Shown: positions 1-8,375, numbered from the stretch's first letter. The stretch: 64,000 nt of DNA from Dolomitihabitans soli (GCF_022213955.1 NZ_JAKNTW010000040.1:1-64000); one strand, 5' to 3'. A program made the numbers and translations. Notes: generated by a model from the sequence alone, not told the origin.

Positions 1-1
1 G

Positions 2-127
2 GAGATCCGGGCCTGGATCGATCAGTGGAACGACAACCCGCGCCCGTTTGTGTGGCGAAAGACCGCCGAAGAGATCCTCGAATCACTCGCCCGATATTGC
101 CGACGGATTTCTGACGCAGGACACTAG
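2..127 (+). CDS. IS630-family transposase, C-terminal end (partial at window edge)
   Basis: Only the last 41 codons are inside the window; the reading frame is open at the left edge and ends at TAG (125-127). The residues IRAWIDQWN, NPRPFVWRKTAEEIL and the RYC near the end match the well-known C-terminal tail of IS630-family DDE transposases, which cut and paste the element. The catalytic DDE residues would lie to the left, so activity cannot be judged. No terminal inverted repeat could be delimited just after the stop. Confidence 0.8.
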   Translation, partial: EIRAWIDQWNDNPRPFVWRKTAEEILESLARYCRRISDAGH

Positions 128-273
128 TGCGGTGACCGCAGAGGTCGACCAGCCCGCAAGGGTGGTGGCTGATCGTGCCGGCGGTGTTCGCCTCCGTGTT
201 TCCCGTCTACTGGCGACGGGCGGCTCCGCTGTGGACCGGGCGGGCGTGAGCTGACGCGTCGTGTGGCGCCGGC

Positions 274-367
274 CCTGTCGAGGCGTCCTCGGGCGAAGGT
301 GGGCGGAAACTGGCGGCGGTCCTGTCGAGGCGTCCTCGGGCGAGGCGGGCGGGAAACTGGCGGCGGT
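274..367. repeat. Two tandem copies of a 47-bp unit
   Basis: Units 274-320 and 321-367 both begin cctgtcgaggcgtcctcggg and end ggaaactggcggcggt, differing at a few positions in the middle; a third start (cctg) follows at 368. They lie in the gap between the transposase stop (127) and the next small gene (446). No gene is seen in 128-445. The unit carries no obvious hairpin. Confidence 0.75.
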
Positions 368-445
368 CCTGTTTCGCTCCCCGAAAATGTCGGTGGGACG
401 TCGTAGCGTGGCCCCTCGGGGAAGACGGATCGAAGGGGAACGGCG

Positions 446-661
446 ATGACACGGGCCATGGGCAACACCGAACACGAGGTCAACCAGGCGCTCTTCCGCG
501 TGGTCAACGAGATCGCGACGGACCTCGCCGGCCGCCCTGTCCCACGCGTGTTCGCCGCCCTGCGCGACCAGGTGCCGACCGCCGCCGGCCTCCACAACGG
601 CGAGCTCCTGCAGATCGCCCAGGAGATCAGCATCGGCCGGAACCCGTCCGGCCTCCAGTAG
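446..661 (+). CDS. Small hypothetical protein (71 aa)
   Basis: ATG at 446 follows a purine-rich stretch (gaaggggaacggcg) that can serve as ribosome binding site. The product is a small soluble protein with amphipathic helices (VNQALFRVVNEIATDL) and no signal peptide or membrane segment. Family not recognised. Codon use has strong third-position G/C, which supports a real gene. The longer frames on the other strand lack such support. Confidence 0.45.
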   Translation: MTRAMGNTEHEVNQALFRVVNEIATDLAGRPVPRVFAALRDQVPTAAGLHNGELLQIAQEISIGRNPSGLQ

Positions 662-736
662 CCGTCACCGCTCGTTTTCACAATGAAGACGGCGGCCGGT
701 CCGGACAAGGCCGATCGGCTGGACGAGACGGTGCGG

Positions 737-1204
737 TCAGGTTCCCAGGGTCTCCTCGCGCAGGCGATCGGCGTGATGGGCCTGATTGTGCAGCGCACGG
801 CGTAGGAAGGTCTCGATGAGTTCGAGCTCGGCGACGCTGAACTGGAGAAGCTCGGCCTGGGCGTCGGCGGCGATCGGTCCCCAGATCTCCTGAACGGCTC
901 TTTGGCCCTGTTCGGTCAGGTGCACCAGGACACGACGCCGGTCCGCTGTGTCGCGGACCCGTCCGGCCAGGTCGGCCCGCTCCAACCGGTCGATGGCGGT
1001 GGTGGCGGCGCCTCCGGTGAGGCCGGCCGCGGCCGCCAGTTCGCTCGCGGTGAGCGGACCGCGTGCGGTCAACCGGCTCAAGCACCTCAGGTCGGTGCGG
1101 TTGATGCCGAGGCGTCGGGCCGCCAGCTCGTCGATGAGATCGGTGGCATCCTGCAGCTCCTGAACGGCCTTGGCCACGACCTGAACCCTGAATTGCTTTG
1201 ACAA
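737..1204 (-). CDS. MarR-family transcriptional regulator
   Basis: A 155-residue protein of the usual MarR length. The winged helix-turn-helix is central: RTDLRCLSRLTARGPLTAS, then the recognition region LTGGAATTAIDRLERADL, then the wing DRRRVLVHLTEQG. Such dimeric proteins repress or activate adjacent genes and often respond to small phenolic ligands. The start is a TTG at 1202-1204 preceded by AAGGA. It is divergent from a GNAT acetyltransferase with only 62 bp between them, so joint control of the two genes is likely but inferred. Confidence 0.85.
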   Translation of the reverse strand: MSKQFRVQVVAKAVQELQDATDLIDELAARRLGINRTDLRCLSRLTARGPLTASELAAAAGLTGGAATTAIDRLERADLAGRVRDTADRRRVLVHLTEQGQRAVQEIWGPIAADAQAELLQFSVAELELIETFLRRALHNQAHHADRLREETLGT

Positions 1205-1266
1205 TCTAATCCTTAGAAAGTTGAATCAATTGGGTCGTGTGAAGCTTAACTCTCCCGGAGGCCGCA

Positions 1267-1809
1267 ATGCCACGCTCTTCCCCCGAACTACGACCGGCGA
1301 CAGTCGACGACGTCTCGGCCCTGCTGACCCTGATGGACTCCGTCCATGCGTGGCTCATCGCCCGGGGCCGCCCGGAGCAGTGGGGAACGGTGCCGTTCTC
1401 CCGCATCCCCGGCTTCCCCGATCGGATCGCCGGCTGGACGCGCCAAGGTGTCATCACCGTGGCCGAACGAGACGGCCGGTGCATCGGGATGCTGGCCGCG
1501 GCGCCCATGGTCCCGCCGCGAGTCCCCGCCGGCACCGTGCCCGAAGGATCCATGTTCATCCACACCGTGCTGACCGACCGTGGCCCCGACGGCCAGGACG
1601 TCGGCACGGCCCTGCTCGAAGAGGCCGAACGGCTCGCCCAAGCGCACAGCGCTCCCGCGCTGGCCCTGGACCACTGGGCCGACAGTCCCGAGCTGGGCCG
1701 CGTCTACGACGAACACGGCTATGTGAAGATCACCGAGTACACCGACGAACGAGACGGCAAGCCCGTCCGCAACGCCGTACGCGTCCGCTACCTGCGTGCC
1801 GCCGACTGA
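1267..1809 (+). CDS. GNAT-family N-acetyltransferase
   Basis: A 180-residue protein with the GNAT fold: beta-strand core (CIGMLAAAPM, SMFIHTVLTDR), the acetyl-CoA loop region DGQDVGTALLEEAERLA, which matches the Q/R-x-x-G-x-G/A signature loosely, and the C-terminal GRVYDEHGYVKI strand-helix-strand. Members move an acetyl group from acetyl-CoA to an amine; the acceptor is not predictable. ATG at 1267 sits behind a purine-rich cccggaggccgca stretch. Divergent from the MarR gene. Confidence 0.85.
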   Translation: MPRSSPELRPATVDDVSALLTLMDSVHAWLIARGRPEQWGTVPFSRIPGFPDRIAGWTRQGVITVAERDGRCIGMLAAAPMVPPRVPAGTVPEGSMFIHTVLTDRGPDGQDVGTALLEEAERLAQAHSAPALALDHWADSPELGRVYDEHGYVKITEYTDERDGKPVRNAVRVRYLRAAD

Positions 1810-1858
1810 GCACGCAGCACGCCCGCAATCGGCGCGGGCAGATGAGGCCGCACGCCAC

Positions 1859-2779
1859 TCACCGGTGATCGTCGGGCTTGGCCGGTGGACGCGTCTTCTT
1901 CGGTCGGAGCTGATCGGCGTGCGGTGTGTCGAGGAAGTCGGTGATGAGCCTGTTGACGCGTTCGGGTGATTGGCGGTTGGACCAGTGGCCGTTGCCTTCG
2001 AGGATTTCCAGGCGCGAATCGGGGATCAGGGCGGCGGCGGCCTCGGTGTGCCTGGGCTTGACGCCCATATCCTTCGCACCCTGAATGAGGAGAGTGGGGC
2101 AGGTGATCTCGTGCAGGCGAGGCCGGAGGTCGACGCGCATCCGCAGCGGGCCGATGGAGGCGTTCTGCCAGTCGGAGGAGCCCGCGCCCGCGACCCTGAC
2201 CTCCTTGACGATGTCGTCGATGATGTCCTCGAAATCGTGGACGGGGCCGGCGAAGAGCGCGCGTTCGGCGAAACGGGCGATGCCCTTGCGGTTCCTGAAC
2301 ATCAGGGTGGGCAGGGTCCTGTTGAGCAACGGCAGTTTGGCGGTGAGCCAGAGCAACTGGTGCACGACCGGCGGGAACGAGATGATTCCGGCGGGGGCGA
2401 GTACGGCCAGCCTGTCGACGCGGTCCGGATGATCGATGGCATACGCCAGGGCGAGGGCTCCGCCCTGGGAGAGTCCGACGAGGCTGACCTGGTCGAGCAT
2501 GAAGTGCTCCAGCACCTCGGTGACGCAGTGCAGCATGCGTTCGTGGGTGGCGGGACCGTTCCACGGGCGGCTCTTGCCCTGTTTCGGCCAGTCGAGCGCG
2601 AAGACGCGGTGGTGGGGTGCGAGGGCGGGAATGAGGTGCCGCCAGCTGAGCATCGCGTTGTCGATGCCGGCTCCGCTCAGCAGCACCACGGGAGTGCCGT
2701 GGTCACCGGCGGTGTGGATGTGGAGGGTGCCCTCGGGCCGCTTGAGGAAGGTGCTCCGGAGTCCGGGCATGCTCGTCAT
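1859..2779 (-). CDS. Alpha/beta-fold hydrolase
   Basis: About 306 residues. The nucleophile elbow G-L-S-Q-G carries the catalytic Ser, GAKDMG near the C-terminus offers the Asp, and GNGHW the His. An N-terminal HTAGDHGTPVVLLSGAG supplies the oxyanion region. The substrate is unknown (ester, lactone or haloalkane-type chemistry is possible). The ATG at 2777-2779 overlaps the stop of the upstream regulator (ATGA), so the two are translationally coupled; ATG at 2768-2770 is an alternative start. Probably controlled by that regulator through the palindrome at 3276. Confidence 0.85.
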   Translation of the reverse strand: MTSMPGLRSTFLKRPEGTLHIHTAGDHGTPVVLLSGAGIDNAMLSWRHLIPALAPHHRVFALDWPKQGKSRPWNGPATHERMLHCVTEVLEHFMLDQVSLVGLSQGGALALAYAIDHPDRVDRLAVLAPAGIISFPPVVHQLLWLTAKLPLLNRTLPTLMFRNRKGIARFAERALFAGPVHDFEDIIDDIVKEVRVAGAGSSDWQNASIGPLRMRVDLRPRLHEITCPTLLIQGAKDMGVKPRHTEAAAALIPDSRLEILEGNGHWSNRQSPERVNRLITDFLDTPHADQLRPKKTRPPAKPDDHR

Positions 2780-3261
2780 CCCTTCTCGGGCTCGGGCGAA
2801 CTCGTGCGTGTCTCCCACCGCTCCCAGAGTGCTGGGAGTTCCGCTTCGAGAAACCGGTACAACTCGTGGACGTTGCCCAGCCGTTCCCGGCGTCCGGGCG
2901 TGCTCTCCGAGAGAACCCGGAGCCCGTGTTCGGTGATCTCGCGGAACGCGGCCGTCTTGGCGTAACGGGCGGCGAGCATGCGGCTCCAGCCGTCGGCGGC
3001 GATGCGGAAGAACTCCTGGCGTTCGCCTCGGCGGCGGACCCCTTCGACGAGGCCGCTGGGTGTCAGAAGCCGGGTCGCGCTGCTGATCGAGCTTCGGCTG
3101 ACCTGCAGCGTCTCCGCGAGCTGCGCGGCGGTCTGCTCCTGGGGTTCGCTGATGAGGAGCCAGCCGATGACCCGGCCCGCGATCAACGGCATCCCCTCCC
3201 GCTCGAAGAAGACCGCGACCTCGTCGACGAAGTCCAGTTCGGCATCCGTAGGAGTGTCCAT
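2776..3261 (-). CDS. GbsR/MarR-type transcriptional regulator
   Basis: A 161-residue winged-helix protein: an N-terminal helix (VDEVAVFFEREGMPLIAGR), a helix-turn-helix AAQLAETLQVSRSSISSATR, and the basic wing VEGVRRRGERQEFF. This arrangement is typical of the GbsR-like branch of the MarR superfamily, often found with membrane or efflux targets. It is the first gene of a two-gene unit with the alpha/beta hydrolase. A perfect 26-bp palindrome lies just 14 bp upstream of its start codon and is the obvious autoregulatory operator. Confidence 0.85.
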   Translation of the reverse strand: MDTPTDAELDFVDEVAVFFEREGMPLIAGRVIGWLLISEPQEQTAAQLAETLQVSRSSISSATRLLTPSGLVEGVRRRGERQEFFRIAADGWSRMLAARYAKTAAFREITEHGLRVLSESTPGRRERLGNVHELYRFLEAELPALWERWETRTSSPEPEKG

Positions 3262-3275
3262 ACTCTGAACATACA

Positions 3276-3301
3276 GTCATTGCAGTAATTACTGCAATGA
3301 C
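3276..3301. promoter_or_regulatory. Perfect 26-bp palindromic operator candidate
   Basis: Half-site gtcattgcagtaa is followed directly by its exact reverse complement ttactgcaatgac, centred between 3288 and 3289. It lies immediately upstream of the GbsR/MarR-type gene starting at 3261. Dimeric winged-helix repressors bind such dyads. No other strong signal was seen in the 66 bp between this gene and the fragment at 3328. Confidence 0.75.
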
Positions 3302-3327
3302 AGCATGTGGTGACGAGAATGGAGTGG

Positions 3328-3655
3328 TCAGCCGGGCTGGGCGAAGGACTCGATGGTCGCGGCGAGCTCGGCGGGGGCGGACGCGTGGGCGCTGTGGCCC
3401 TGGCCGGACAGCACCACCCGCTTGGCGCGGGGAAGTGCGCCGGCCAGTGCGTCGAGACGTTCGCCCAGGTGGGCGGGGCTGCGGTCGCCGCCGAGCAGGA
3501 GCAACAGGCGGTCCGCTCTGCCGGGCGACCAGCCGGGGAACCGGTGCCGACGCTGGCGGCTGCGCTGCGCGCCGGCGGCAGCCCGCTCGGCGAGGACGCC
3601 TTCGAGCACGGCCTGCGCGCGATCATCGTCGGTACGGCCGCCGTGCTGGGGTCCG
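3328..3655 (-). pseudogene. Alpha/beta-hydrolase C-terminal fragment
   Basis: On the minus strand the last ~105 codons before the stop at 3328 read as an alpha/beta-hydrolase C-terminus: FPGWSPGRADRLLLLLGG, LAGALPRAKRVVLSGQGH (with the catalytic-type His) and a closing helix LAATIESFAQ. No nucleophile elbow, N-terminal half or plausible start is present; the frame continues antisense through the lamin-tail gene. I read it as the remnant of a hydrolase truncated when the neighbouring gene arrived. Confidence 0.6.
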
Positions 3656-3766
3656 CGTGAGGTCCCCTTACGGCCGAAATTTCGTGACAACCGGGGCCGT
3701 GTGCGGAGCGTCATCACAGGGTGACCTCGGGGGAGATCCGTCGCCTTTCCCGAAAGGACAGCCCTC

Positions 3767-4231
3767 TTGCGTCCCACCCGTCTCACTCTCGGCGCGCTCG
3801 CCCTCACCGCCCTCGCCTCCCTGGCCGTCGCCGTACCGGCCGACGCCGCGGCGGTCCCCAAGATCCAGTTCACCAAGGCGTACTTCGACAGCCCCGGCAG
3901 CGACCGAGGCGGCAACTCCAGCCTCAACGGCGAGTACGTCGTGCTCAAGAACACCACGCGGGCGACCGTCAACCTGCAAGGGTGGCTCCTCAGGGACGTC
4001 AACGGCTTCAAGTACGTCTTCGGGCCCGTGAAGCTGAAGCCGGGCAAGCAGCTCACCGTCCGGAGCGGGCAGGGCGGCGACACCTCCACCACGGTCTACT
4101 GGAACCGCAAGTGGTACGTCTGGAACAACGACCAGGACACCGCCTCCCTCTACAACGTCGGCCGCAACCGCGTGGACTCCTGCACCTGGAAGGTCTCCGC
4201 CTCCTCCGGCCCCGACTCCGTCAGGTGCTGA
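3767..4231 (+). CDS. Secreted lamin-tail-domain (LTD) protein
   Basis: A 154-residue protein with a signal peptide (MRPTRLTLGALALTALAS, cleavage near ADAAA) and one lamin-tail immunoglobulin-like domain: IQFTKAYFDSPG, GEYVVLKNTT, VNLQGWLLRD, and DTASLYNVGRNRVDSCTW. LTD modules in bacteria are extracellular beta-sandwiches of unclear ligand. Two cysteines (in DSCTW and at the C-terminus) may form a disulfide. The start is TTG at 3767 behind GAAAGGA. A second, longer LTD protein is encoded in the prophage at 49648. Confidence 0.85.
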   Translation: MRPTRLTLGALALTALASLAVAVPADAAAVPKIQFTKAYFDSPGSDRGGNSSLNGEYVVLKNTTRATVNLQGWLLRDVNGFKYVFGPVKLKPGKQLTVRSGQGGDTSTTVYWNRKWYVWNNDQDTASLYNVGRNRVDSCTWKVSASSGPDSVRC

Positions 4232-4239
4232 CCCACGCA

Positions 4240-4262
4240 GGCCGGGCCGCTGGTCCGGCCGT
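4240..4262 (+). terminator. Weak hairpin after the LTD gene
   Basis: ggccgg (4240-4245) can pair with ccggcc (4255-4260) across a 9-nt loop just downstream of the stop at 4231, followed by gttcctt. It is short and GC-rich with no T-run, as is common for actinomycete terminators. Confidence 0.35.
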
Positions 4263-4336
4263 TCCTTCCCGGTCCGGCGGACGACTCGACGGTGCTTCAG
4301 CCGCCTGCACGCCCGCCGGACCGGGGAGGATTCGGG

Positions 4337-4990
4337 TCAGTAGCCGACGGTGAAGCGCTCGTTGAGGTGCTTCGGGTTCTCGATCTCGTCGATCAGGGCG
4401 ACCGCGTAGTCCTCGGCGGAGATGCGGCTGCTGCCGTCCGCGGCGGTGACGAGGTCGTCGCCCCCGACGCGGTAGACGCCGGTCCGCTCGCCCGGCTCGA
4501 TCTGGGCGGCGGGGCTGAAGCTGGTCCAGGTCACGTCCGTGACCGTCAACAGGTAGTCGAGCACGTCCCCCTGTCCGCGCATGACCTGCACTGCCAGCTC
4601 GGGAAGCCCCTCGGTGTCCCAGACGCGTCCGCCGTCCGCAGTGCGCAGCGAGCCCGCGCCGCCGACGGCGACCAACCGCGGCGCTCCGGCGCCGAGTGAG
4701 CGCAGGCCGGTCACGAGCGACTTCGCGGCGTCCCTGACGAGGGTGGCGTGGGCCTGGCCGTCGGTGTATCCGCCGCCGACCGCGCTGATCACGGCATCAC
4801 GGCCGACGGCCGCCGCGGCGACGGACCGGAGGTCGCGCACATCTCCGACGATGATCTCGGCGGGCGACTCCCCGGCGAGTTTGGCGGGATCGCGCACCAC
4901 GGCGGCCACCTCGTGACCACGGGCGAGTGCCTCCCGGAGGATACGCACACCGATGACGCCGTTGGCACCGAAGAGGGCGAGCTTGGCCAT
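4337..4990 (-). CDS. NAD(P)H-binding atypical SDR (NmrA/YwnB-like) oxidoreductase
   Basis: A 217-residue Rossmann-fold protein. The dinucleotide motif GANGVIG starts at about residue 9 and AVVRDPAKL follows as the second strand, typical of NADPH-binding atypical short-chain dehydrogenases. There is no YxxxK catalytic pair, so it may sense or reduce quinones rather than act as a classical SDR. It is divergent from the HxlR regulator at 5097, a very common pairing for redox or electrophile stress (family knowledge; regulation inferred). Confidence 0.85.
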   Translation of the reverse strand: MAKLALFGANGVIGVRILREALARGHEVAAVVRDPAKLAGESPAEIIVGDVRDLRSVAAAAVGRDAVISAVGGGYTDGQAHATLVRDAAKSLVTGLRSLGAGAPRLVAVGGAGSLRTADGGRVWDTEGLPELAVQVMRGQGDVLDYLLTVTDVTWTSFSPAAQIEPGERTGVYRVGGDDLVTAADGSSRISAEDYAVALIDEIENPKHLNERFTVGY

Positions 4991-5096
4991 GAAGAAGTCC
5001 TTTCTCCGAATTAACTGGTCGCCTTTTATTTAACCGCCCTGGTGGTGCAATTATTGCTATCTGATAATAGGCACCTTCAAGTGCTATTGTTTCCTG

Positions 5097-5489
5097 GTGG
5101 TTACTAATGCGGCGAAGCTTCCTCCCGGTTATCCCGAGTGCTCCAGCAGGCAGGTGCTCGACCTGCTCGGCAGCCGCTGGAGCATGTTGATCATCATCAA
5201 GCTCGCCGCGGGCACCCGCCGTTTCACCGAGTTGCGCCAGGAGGTCTCCGGCATCACCCCGAAGGTCCTCACCAGCAACCTCCGCGACCTGGAGCGCGAC
5301 GGACTGCTCACCCGGCAGGTCTACGCCGAGGTGCCGCCTCGCGCGCAGTACCAGCTCACACCGCTCGGCGAAAGTCTCATCGGGATCTACAACGCCATCC
5401 GCGACTGGAGCGACCAGAACCTCGACGAGGTCTCCCGCAACCGCGACGCATACGACCGCCGCCGGTCGGCCGCCCAGTCAGGCGTGTAA
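5097..5489 (+). CDS. HxlR-family transcriptional regulator
   Basis: 130 residues, the usual length. The HxlR core is clear: CSSRQVLDLLGSRWSMLII, FTELRQEVSGITPKVLTSNLRDLERDGLL, then a wing VPPRAQYQLTPLG. A Cys near the N-terminus is in the position used for redox or electrophile sensing in HypR/QorR-like members. The start is GTG at 5097. The 106-bp divergent region to the oxidoreductase is AT-richer than its surroundings and contains attat(n9)ataat around 5050, a possible operator. Confidence 0.85.
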   Translation: MVTNAAKLPPGYPECSSRQVLDLLGSRWSMLIIIKLAAGTRRFTELRQEVSGITPKVLTSNLRDLERDGLLTRQVYAEVPPRAQYQLTPLGESLIGIYNAIRDWSDQNLDEVSRNRDAYDRRRSAAQSGV

Positions 5490-5495
5490 CCCCGG

Positions 5496-6098
5496 TCAGG
5501 CGTGTGACCGCTGCCGGTGTGACCGCTGGCGGCATGCCGTACCGCAGAAGCGGGCGGGGCGGCCGGTGCCGGCCGGGCGGAGCGGGGTGCCGCACTGCTC
5601 GCAACGCCTGGTTTCGTCGCTTGTTGTTTCGTGACGAATGACGCTAGTTTCGTTACGGCCGGGCGGGGCGTGGTCGGGTTTCGTTCCAGCGTCGTAGTCG
5701 GCGCGGGCGGCGGCGATCTCGTTCTGGTGCTTCTCGGTCCAGGTGACCAGTGACTGGATCGTGTCGTGCAGGGTCATGCCGAGCGCCGTGAGCTCGTAGT
5801 CGACCCGAGGGGGCACGACGGGATGCACGGTGCGGCGCACCAGGCCGTCCCGCTCCAGCTGGCGCAGGGTGACCGTGAGCATGCGCTGGCTGATGCCGTC
5901 GATCTTACGGCGCAGCTCGGTGAAGCGCAGGACGCGCCGGTCGAGCAGGGCGATGACGAGCAGCGACCACTTGTCGGCGACCCGATCGAGTATCTGGCGG
6001 ACCTCGCAGTCTTCCCGCGTGTCCCACTGGAAGGCGTCCGCGTCGTAGTCGTCGGTGTTCGCGCAGTGACCCGGTGACTTGAAAGTGCCTTCTTCCAT
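5496..6098 (-). CDS. HxlR-family regulator with C-terminal zinc-binding tail
   Basis: 200 residues instead of the usual ~120. The N-terminal HxlR domain is complete: REDCEVRQILDRVADKWSL, LRRKIDGISQRMLTVTLRQLERDGL and a wing. After residue ~155 comes RCEQCGTPL(n)GRPARFCGTACRQRSHRQR, a CxxC...CxxxC pattern with a basic end that looks like a small zinc ribbon seen as a tail on several actinobacterial regulators. It is divergent from the MFS exporter at 6165 with a 66-bp shared promoter region, so the exporter is its probable target. Confidence 0.8.
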   Translation of the reverse strand: MEEGTFKSPGHCANTDDYDADAFQWDTREDCEVRQILDRVADKWSLLVIALLDRRVLRFTELRRKIDGISQRMLTVTLRQLERDGLVRRTVHPVVPPRVDYELTALGMTLHDTIQSLVTWTEKHQNEIAAARADYDAGTKPDHAPPGRNETSVIRHETTSDETRRCEQCGTPLRPAGTGRPARFCGTACRQRSHRQRSHA

Positions 6099-6164
6099 AA
6101 GTCGCCATAGTGCCTCAGGATGCGTCTAGTTACAAGAGAGAACCAATATCCGAGGAGTCATCCC

Positions 6165-7586
6165 GTGGCCACAACGCAGTCTCCGCCGCTCACGAGCGGC
6201 ACCGACCGGCTGACCGGGCGAGCCTGGGCCCTGCTGCTGGTGCTGTGCGGCGCGATCTTCCTTGAGGGGATCGACGTGTCGATGCTGGGCGTGGCCCTGC
6301 CGTCCATCCAGGCCGAGCTGGGCATGTCGACCGATTCGCTGCAGTGGGTGGTGAGCGCCTACGTGCTCGGTTACGGCGGCTTCATGCTGCTCGGTGGCCG
6401 GATGGCCGACCTGCTGGGCCGGCGGCGGATGTTCCTGATCTGGCTCGGCGTGTTTCTGGTCTTCTCCGGTCTGGGCGGATTCGCGACCGAAGGGTGGATC
6501 CTTATCATCGCTCGTTTCGTGACAGGAGTGGCCGCCGCGTTCATGACTCCGGCCGGCCTGTCGATCATCACGACGAGCTTTCCCGAGGGCCCGCAGCGCA
6601 ACAGGGCCCTCCTGGTCTACGCGGGGACGGCGGCGGCGGGCTTCTCCCTCGGGCTCGTCGTGGGCGGGCTGCTGACCGCGATCAGCTGGCGCTGGGTGTT
6701 CTTCGCCCCGGTCATCCTGACGATCGCGATCCTGCTGGCCGCGTTCCCGCTCATCCCCGCCGAGGAACGCTCCCCCGGCGCATCCAGGAAGGACTTCGAC
6801 CTGGCGGGGGCGACCACCGTGACCGGCGGGATGCTGCTGCTCGTCCTCGCCGTCTCCGAAGCGCACAATCTGGGCTGGCCGCTCGCGACCGGCCTGCTCG
6901 CCGCCGGGCTGGCGCTGCTGGGCGCCTTCGTGCGAATCCAGCGGCGGGCGGCCGCGCCGCTGCTGCGCCTGGGCATCCTCCGCTCGCCCACGCTGCTGCG
7001 GGCCAATCTCAGCGCGATCCTGTTCGCCGGGTCCTTCTTCGGCTTCCAGTTCATCGCCGTGTTGTACTTCCAGCAACTGCGCGACTGGACGCCGCTGGAG
7101 ACCGGTCTCGCGCTGCTCGTCCTCGGCATCGACGCCGTACTCGCGCCGACGCTCACCCCCTGGCTGGTGAACCGCTTCGGCAACGTCCGAGTGATCTTCG
7201 GCGGGCTGGTCCTGGCAGCCTTGGCGTACGTCCTGTTCCTCCCCATCGGCCCCGGCTGGACCTATGCGGCGATGTTCCCGACCTTGATCCTCATCGGCCT
7301 GTCCTTCGCCCTGGCGTACGGCCCGCTGACCATCGCGGCCACCGACGGGGTCGCCGAGGAGGAGCAGGGCCTCGCCGGTGGGCTGCTCTACACGTCGTGG
7401 CAGTTCGGCGGCGCCCTCGGGCTCGCGGCGGTGAGCGCCGTCAACGCCACGTTCGGCGCGGGCGGCGGGTCACCCCAGGCGCTGCTCGACGGCTACCACG
7501 CGGCCCTCATCGTGCCGGTCGCCGCCACCGCCCTCGCGGCGTTGATCACGGCCTTCGGCCTGCGTACCCGGGCCGTTCGGACGTGA
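6165..7586 (+). CDS. MFS drug:proton antiporter (DHA2, 14-TM type)
   Basis: About 473 residues with fourteen hydrophobic segments. Motif A (GGRMADLLGRRR) lies between TM2 and TM3 and the helix IEAELGMSTDSLQWVVSAYVLGYG-like region precedes it, as in QacA/EmrB exporters. These membrane proteins expel cationic or hydrophobic drugs using the proton gradient. GTG at 6165 is chosen because GAGGAG (6152-6157) lies 7 nt upstream; an in-frame ATG further upstream has no such site. Regulated probably by the divergent HxlR protein. Confidence 0.85.
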   Translation: MATTQSPPLTSGTDRLTGRAWALLLVLCGAIFLEGIDVSMLGVALPSIQAELGMSTDSLQWVVSAYVLGYGGFMLLGGRMADLLGRRRMFLIWLGVFLVFSGLGGFATEGWILIIARFVTGVAAAFMTPAGLSIITTSFPEGPQRNRALLVYAGTAAAGFSLGLVVGGLLTAISWRWVFFAPVILTIAILLAAFPLIPAEERSPGASRKDFDLAGATTVTGGMLLLVLAVSEAHNLGWPLATGLLAAGLALLGAFVRIQRRAAAPLLRLGILRSPTLLRANLSAILFAGSFFGFQFIAVLYFQQLRDWTPLETGLALLVLGIDAVLAPTLTPWLVNRFGNVRVIFGGLVLAALAYVLFLPIGPGWTYAAMFPTLILIGLSFALAYGPLTIAATDGVAEEEQGLAGGLLYTSWQFGGALGLAAVSAVNATFGAGGGSPQALLDGYHAALIVPVAATALAALITAFGLRTRAVRT

Positions 7587-7598
7587 GCGCCGCCGGCC

Positions 7599-8093
7599 TC
7601 AGCCCTTCGCCTTCTCCCCCTTCGCGGTCACCGCGTACCACTCCGCGCCGAACCCCTCGATGTCATGACCCGTGACGTCTCCAGGCTGCTTGTCCTGGAT
7701 GTAGTAGTAGAGCGGGTGGTCGTTGTAGGTCACCTGAGACCCCTCGTCCTCCCGCTTGGTGGTCCCGATCAGGTCGGCCTTCACGCCGTCACCGGCCACG
7801 GGCTTCCCCTCCGTCATGAACGGCGGCCAGGCTTCGGCACAGGGGCCGAAACACGATGACTTGCCGTTCTTGTCCTTCTCGAAGAGGTAGAGAGTACGGC
7901 CGTCCTCGCCGGTCAGCACTTTTCCGAGCTTCGTTTCGCCCAGCTCGATCCTGGCCTTGCCCGACGGCGCCGTGGGGGAGGAGTTGATCTCCCCCACGGC
8001 GACCGGCTCGGCCGTACTCCCGGTCTCGGCCTGGCCGCATCCGGCCGTGAGCAACCCGACGGCGAGCGCGCCGACGTAGAGCAGATTCCGCAT
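7599..8093 (-). CDS. Lipoprotein with COG4315-type secreted repeat
   Basis: 164 residues. It starts with a lipoprotein signal (LLYVGALAVGLLTAGC, lipobox LTAGC) at ATG 8091-8093 behind GGAGG. The body holds the repeat LTGEDGRTLYLFEKDKNGKSSC(n)CAEAWPP and DHPLYYYIQDKQPGD(n)WYAV, seen in the DUF-type secreted repeat lipoproteins of unknown role. The cysteines may pair. Convergent with the MFS gene, 12 bp apart. Confidence 0.85.
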   Translation of the reverse strand: MRNLLYVGALAVGLLTAGCGQAETGSTAEPVAVGEINSSPTAPSGKARIELGETKLGKVLTGEDGRTLYLFEKDKNGKSSCFGPCAEAWPPFMTEGKPVAGDGVKADLIGTTKREDEGSQVTYNDHPLYYYIQDKQPGDVTGHDIEGFGAEWYAVTAKGEKAKG

Positions 8094-8375
8094 CTCCGAC
8101 CTCCATTGATCGACACCACTGGAACCAGGAGACAGGCGACCGTGTTGTTTCGTGCCCACGACACGGATCCCTTGACCACGCCTTTGCCTGCGTATTCCGT
8201 CCGCCGGATGTCCTGGCCGACGTTCCGCACCCGGCAGTCGTCGGACAAGGTCCGGTCCAGCCGGGCAAGGCGGTCAGGGTCGGCGACCTTTGCCACGGCA
8301 TGACCCCGGGCCGCTCCTCCGCCCGCAACTGGGGGAACGTCTTGACGAACGTCACGGGCGGGGCAAACTGGTGCA

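Noticed and set aside
1970-2965. Long open frame on the plus strand through the hydrolase/regulator genes
   Set aside because: It is the antisense shadow of two clear genes in GC-rich DNA; the residues show no domain and low-complexity Gly/Arg/Glu runs.
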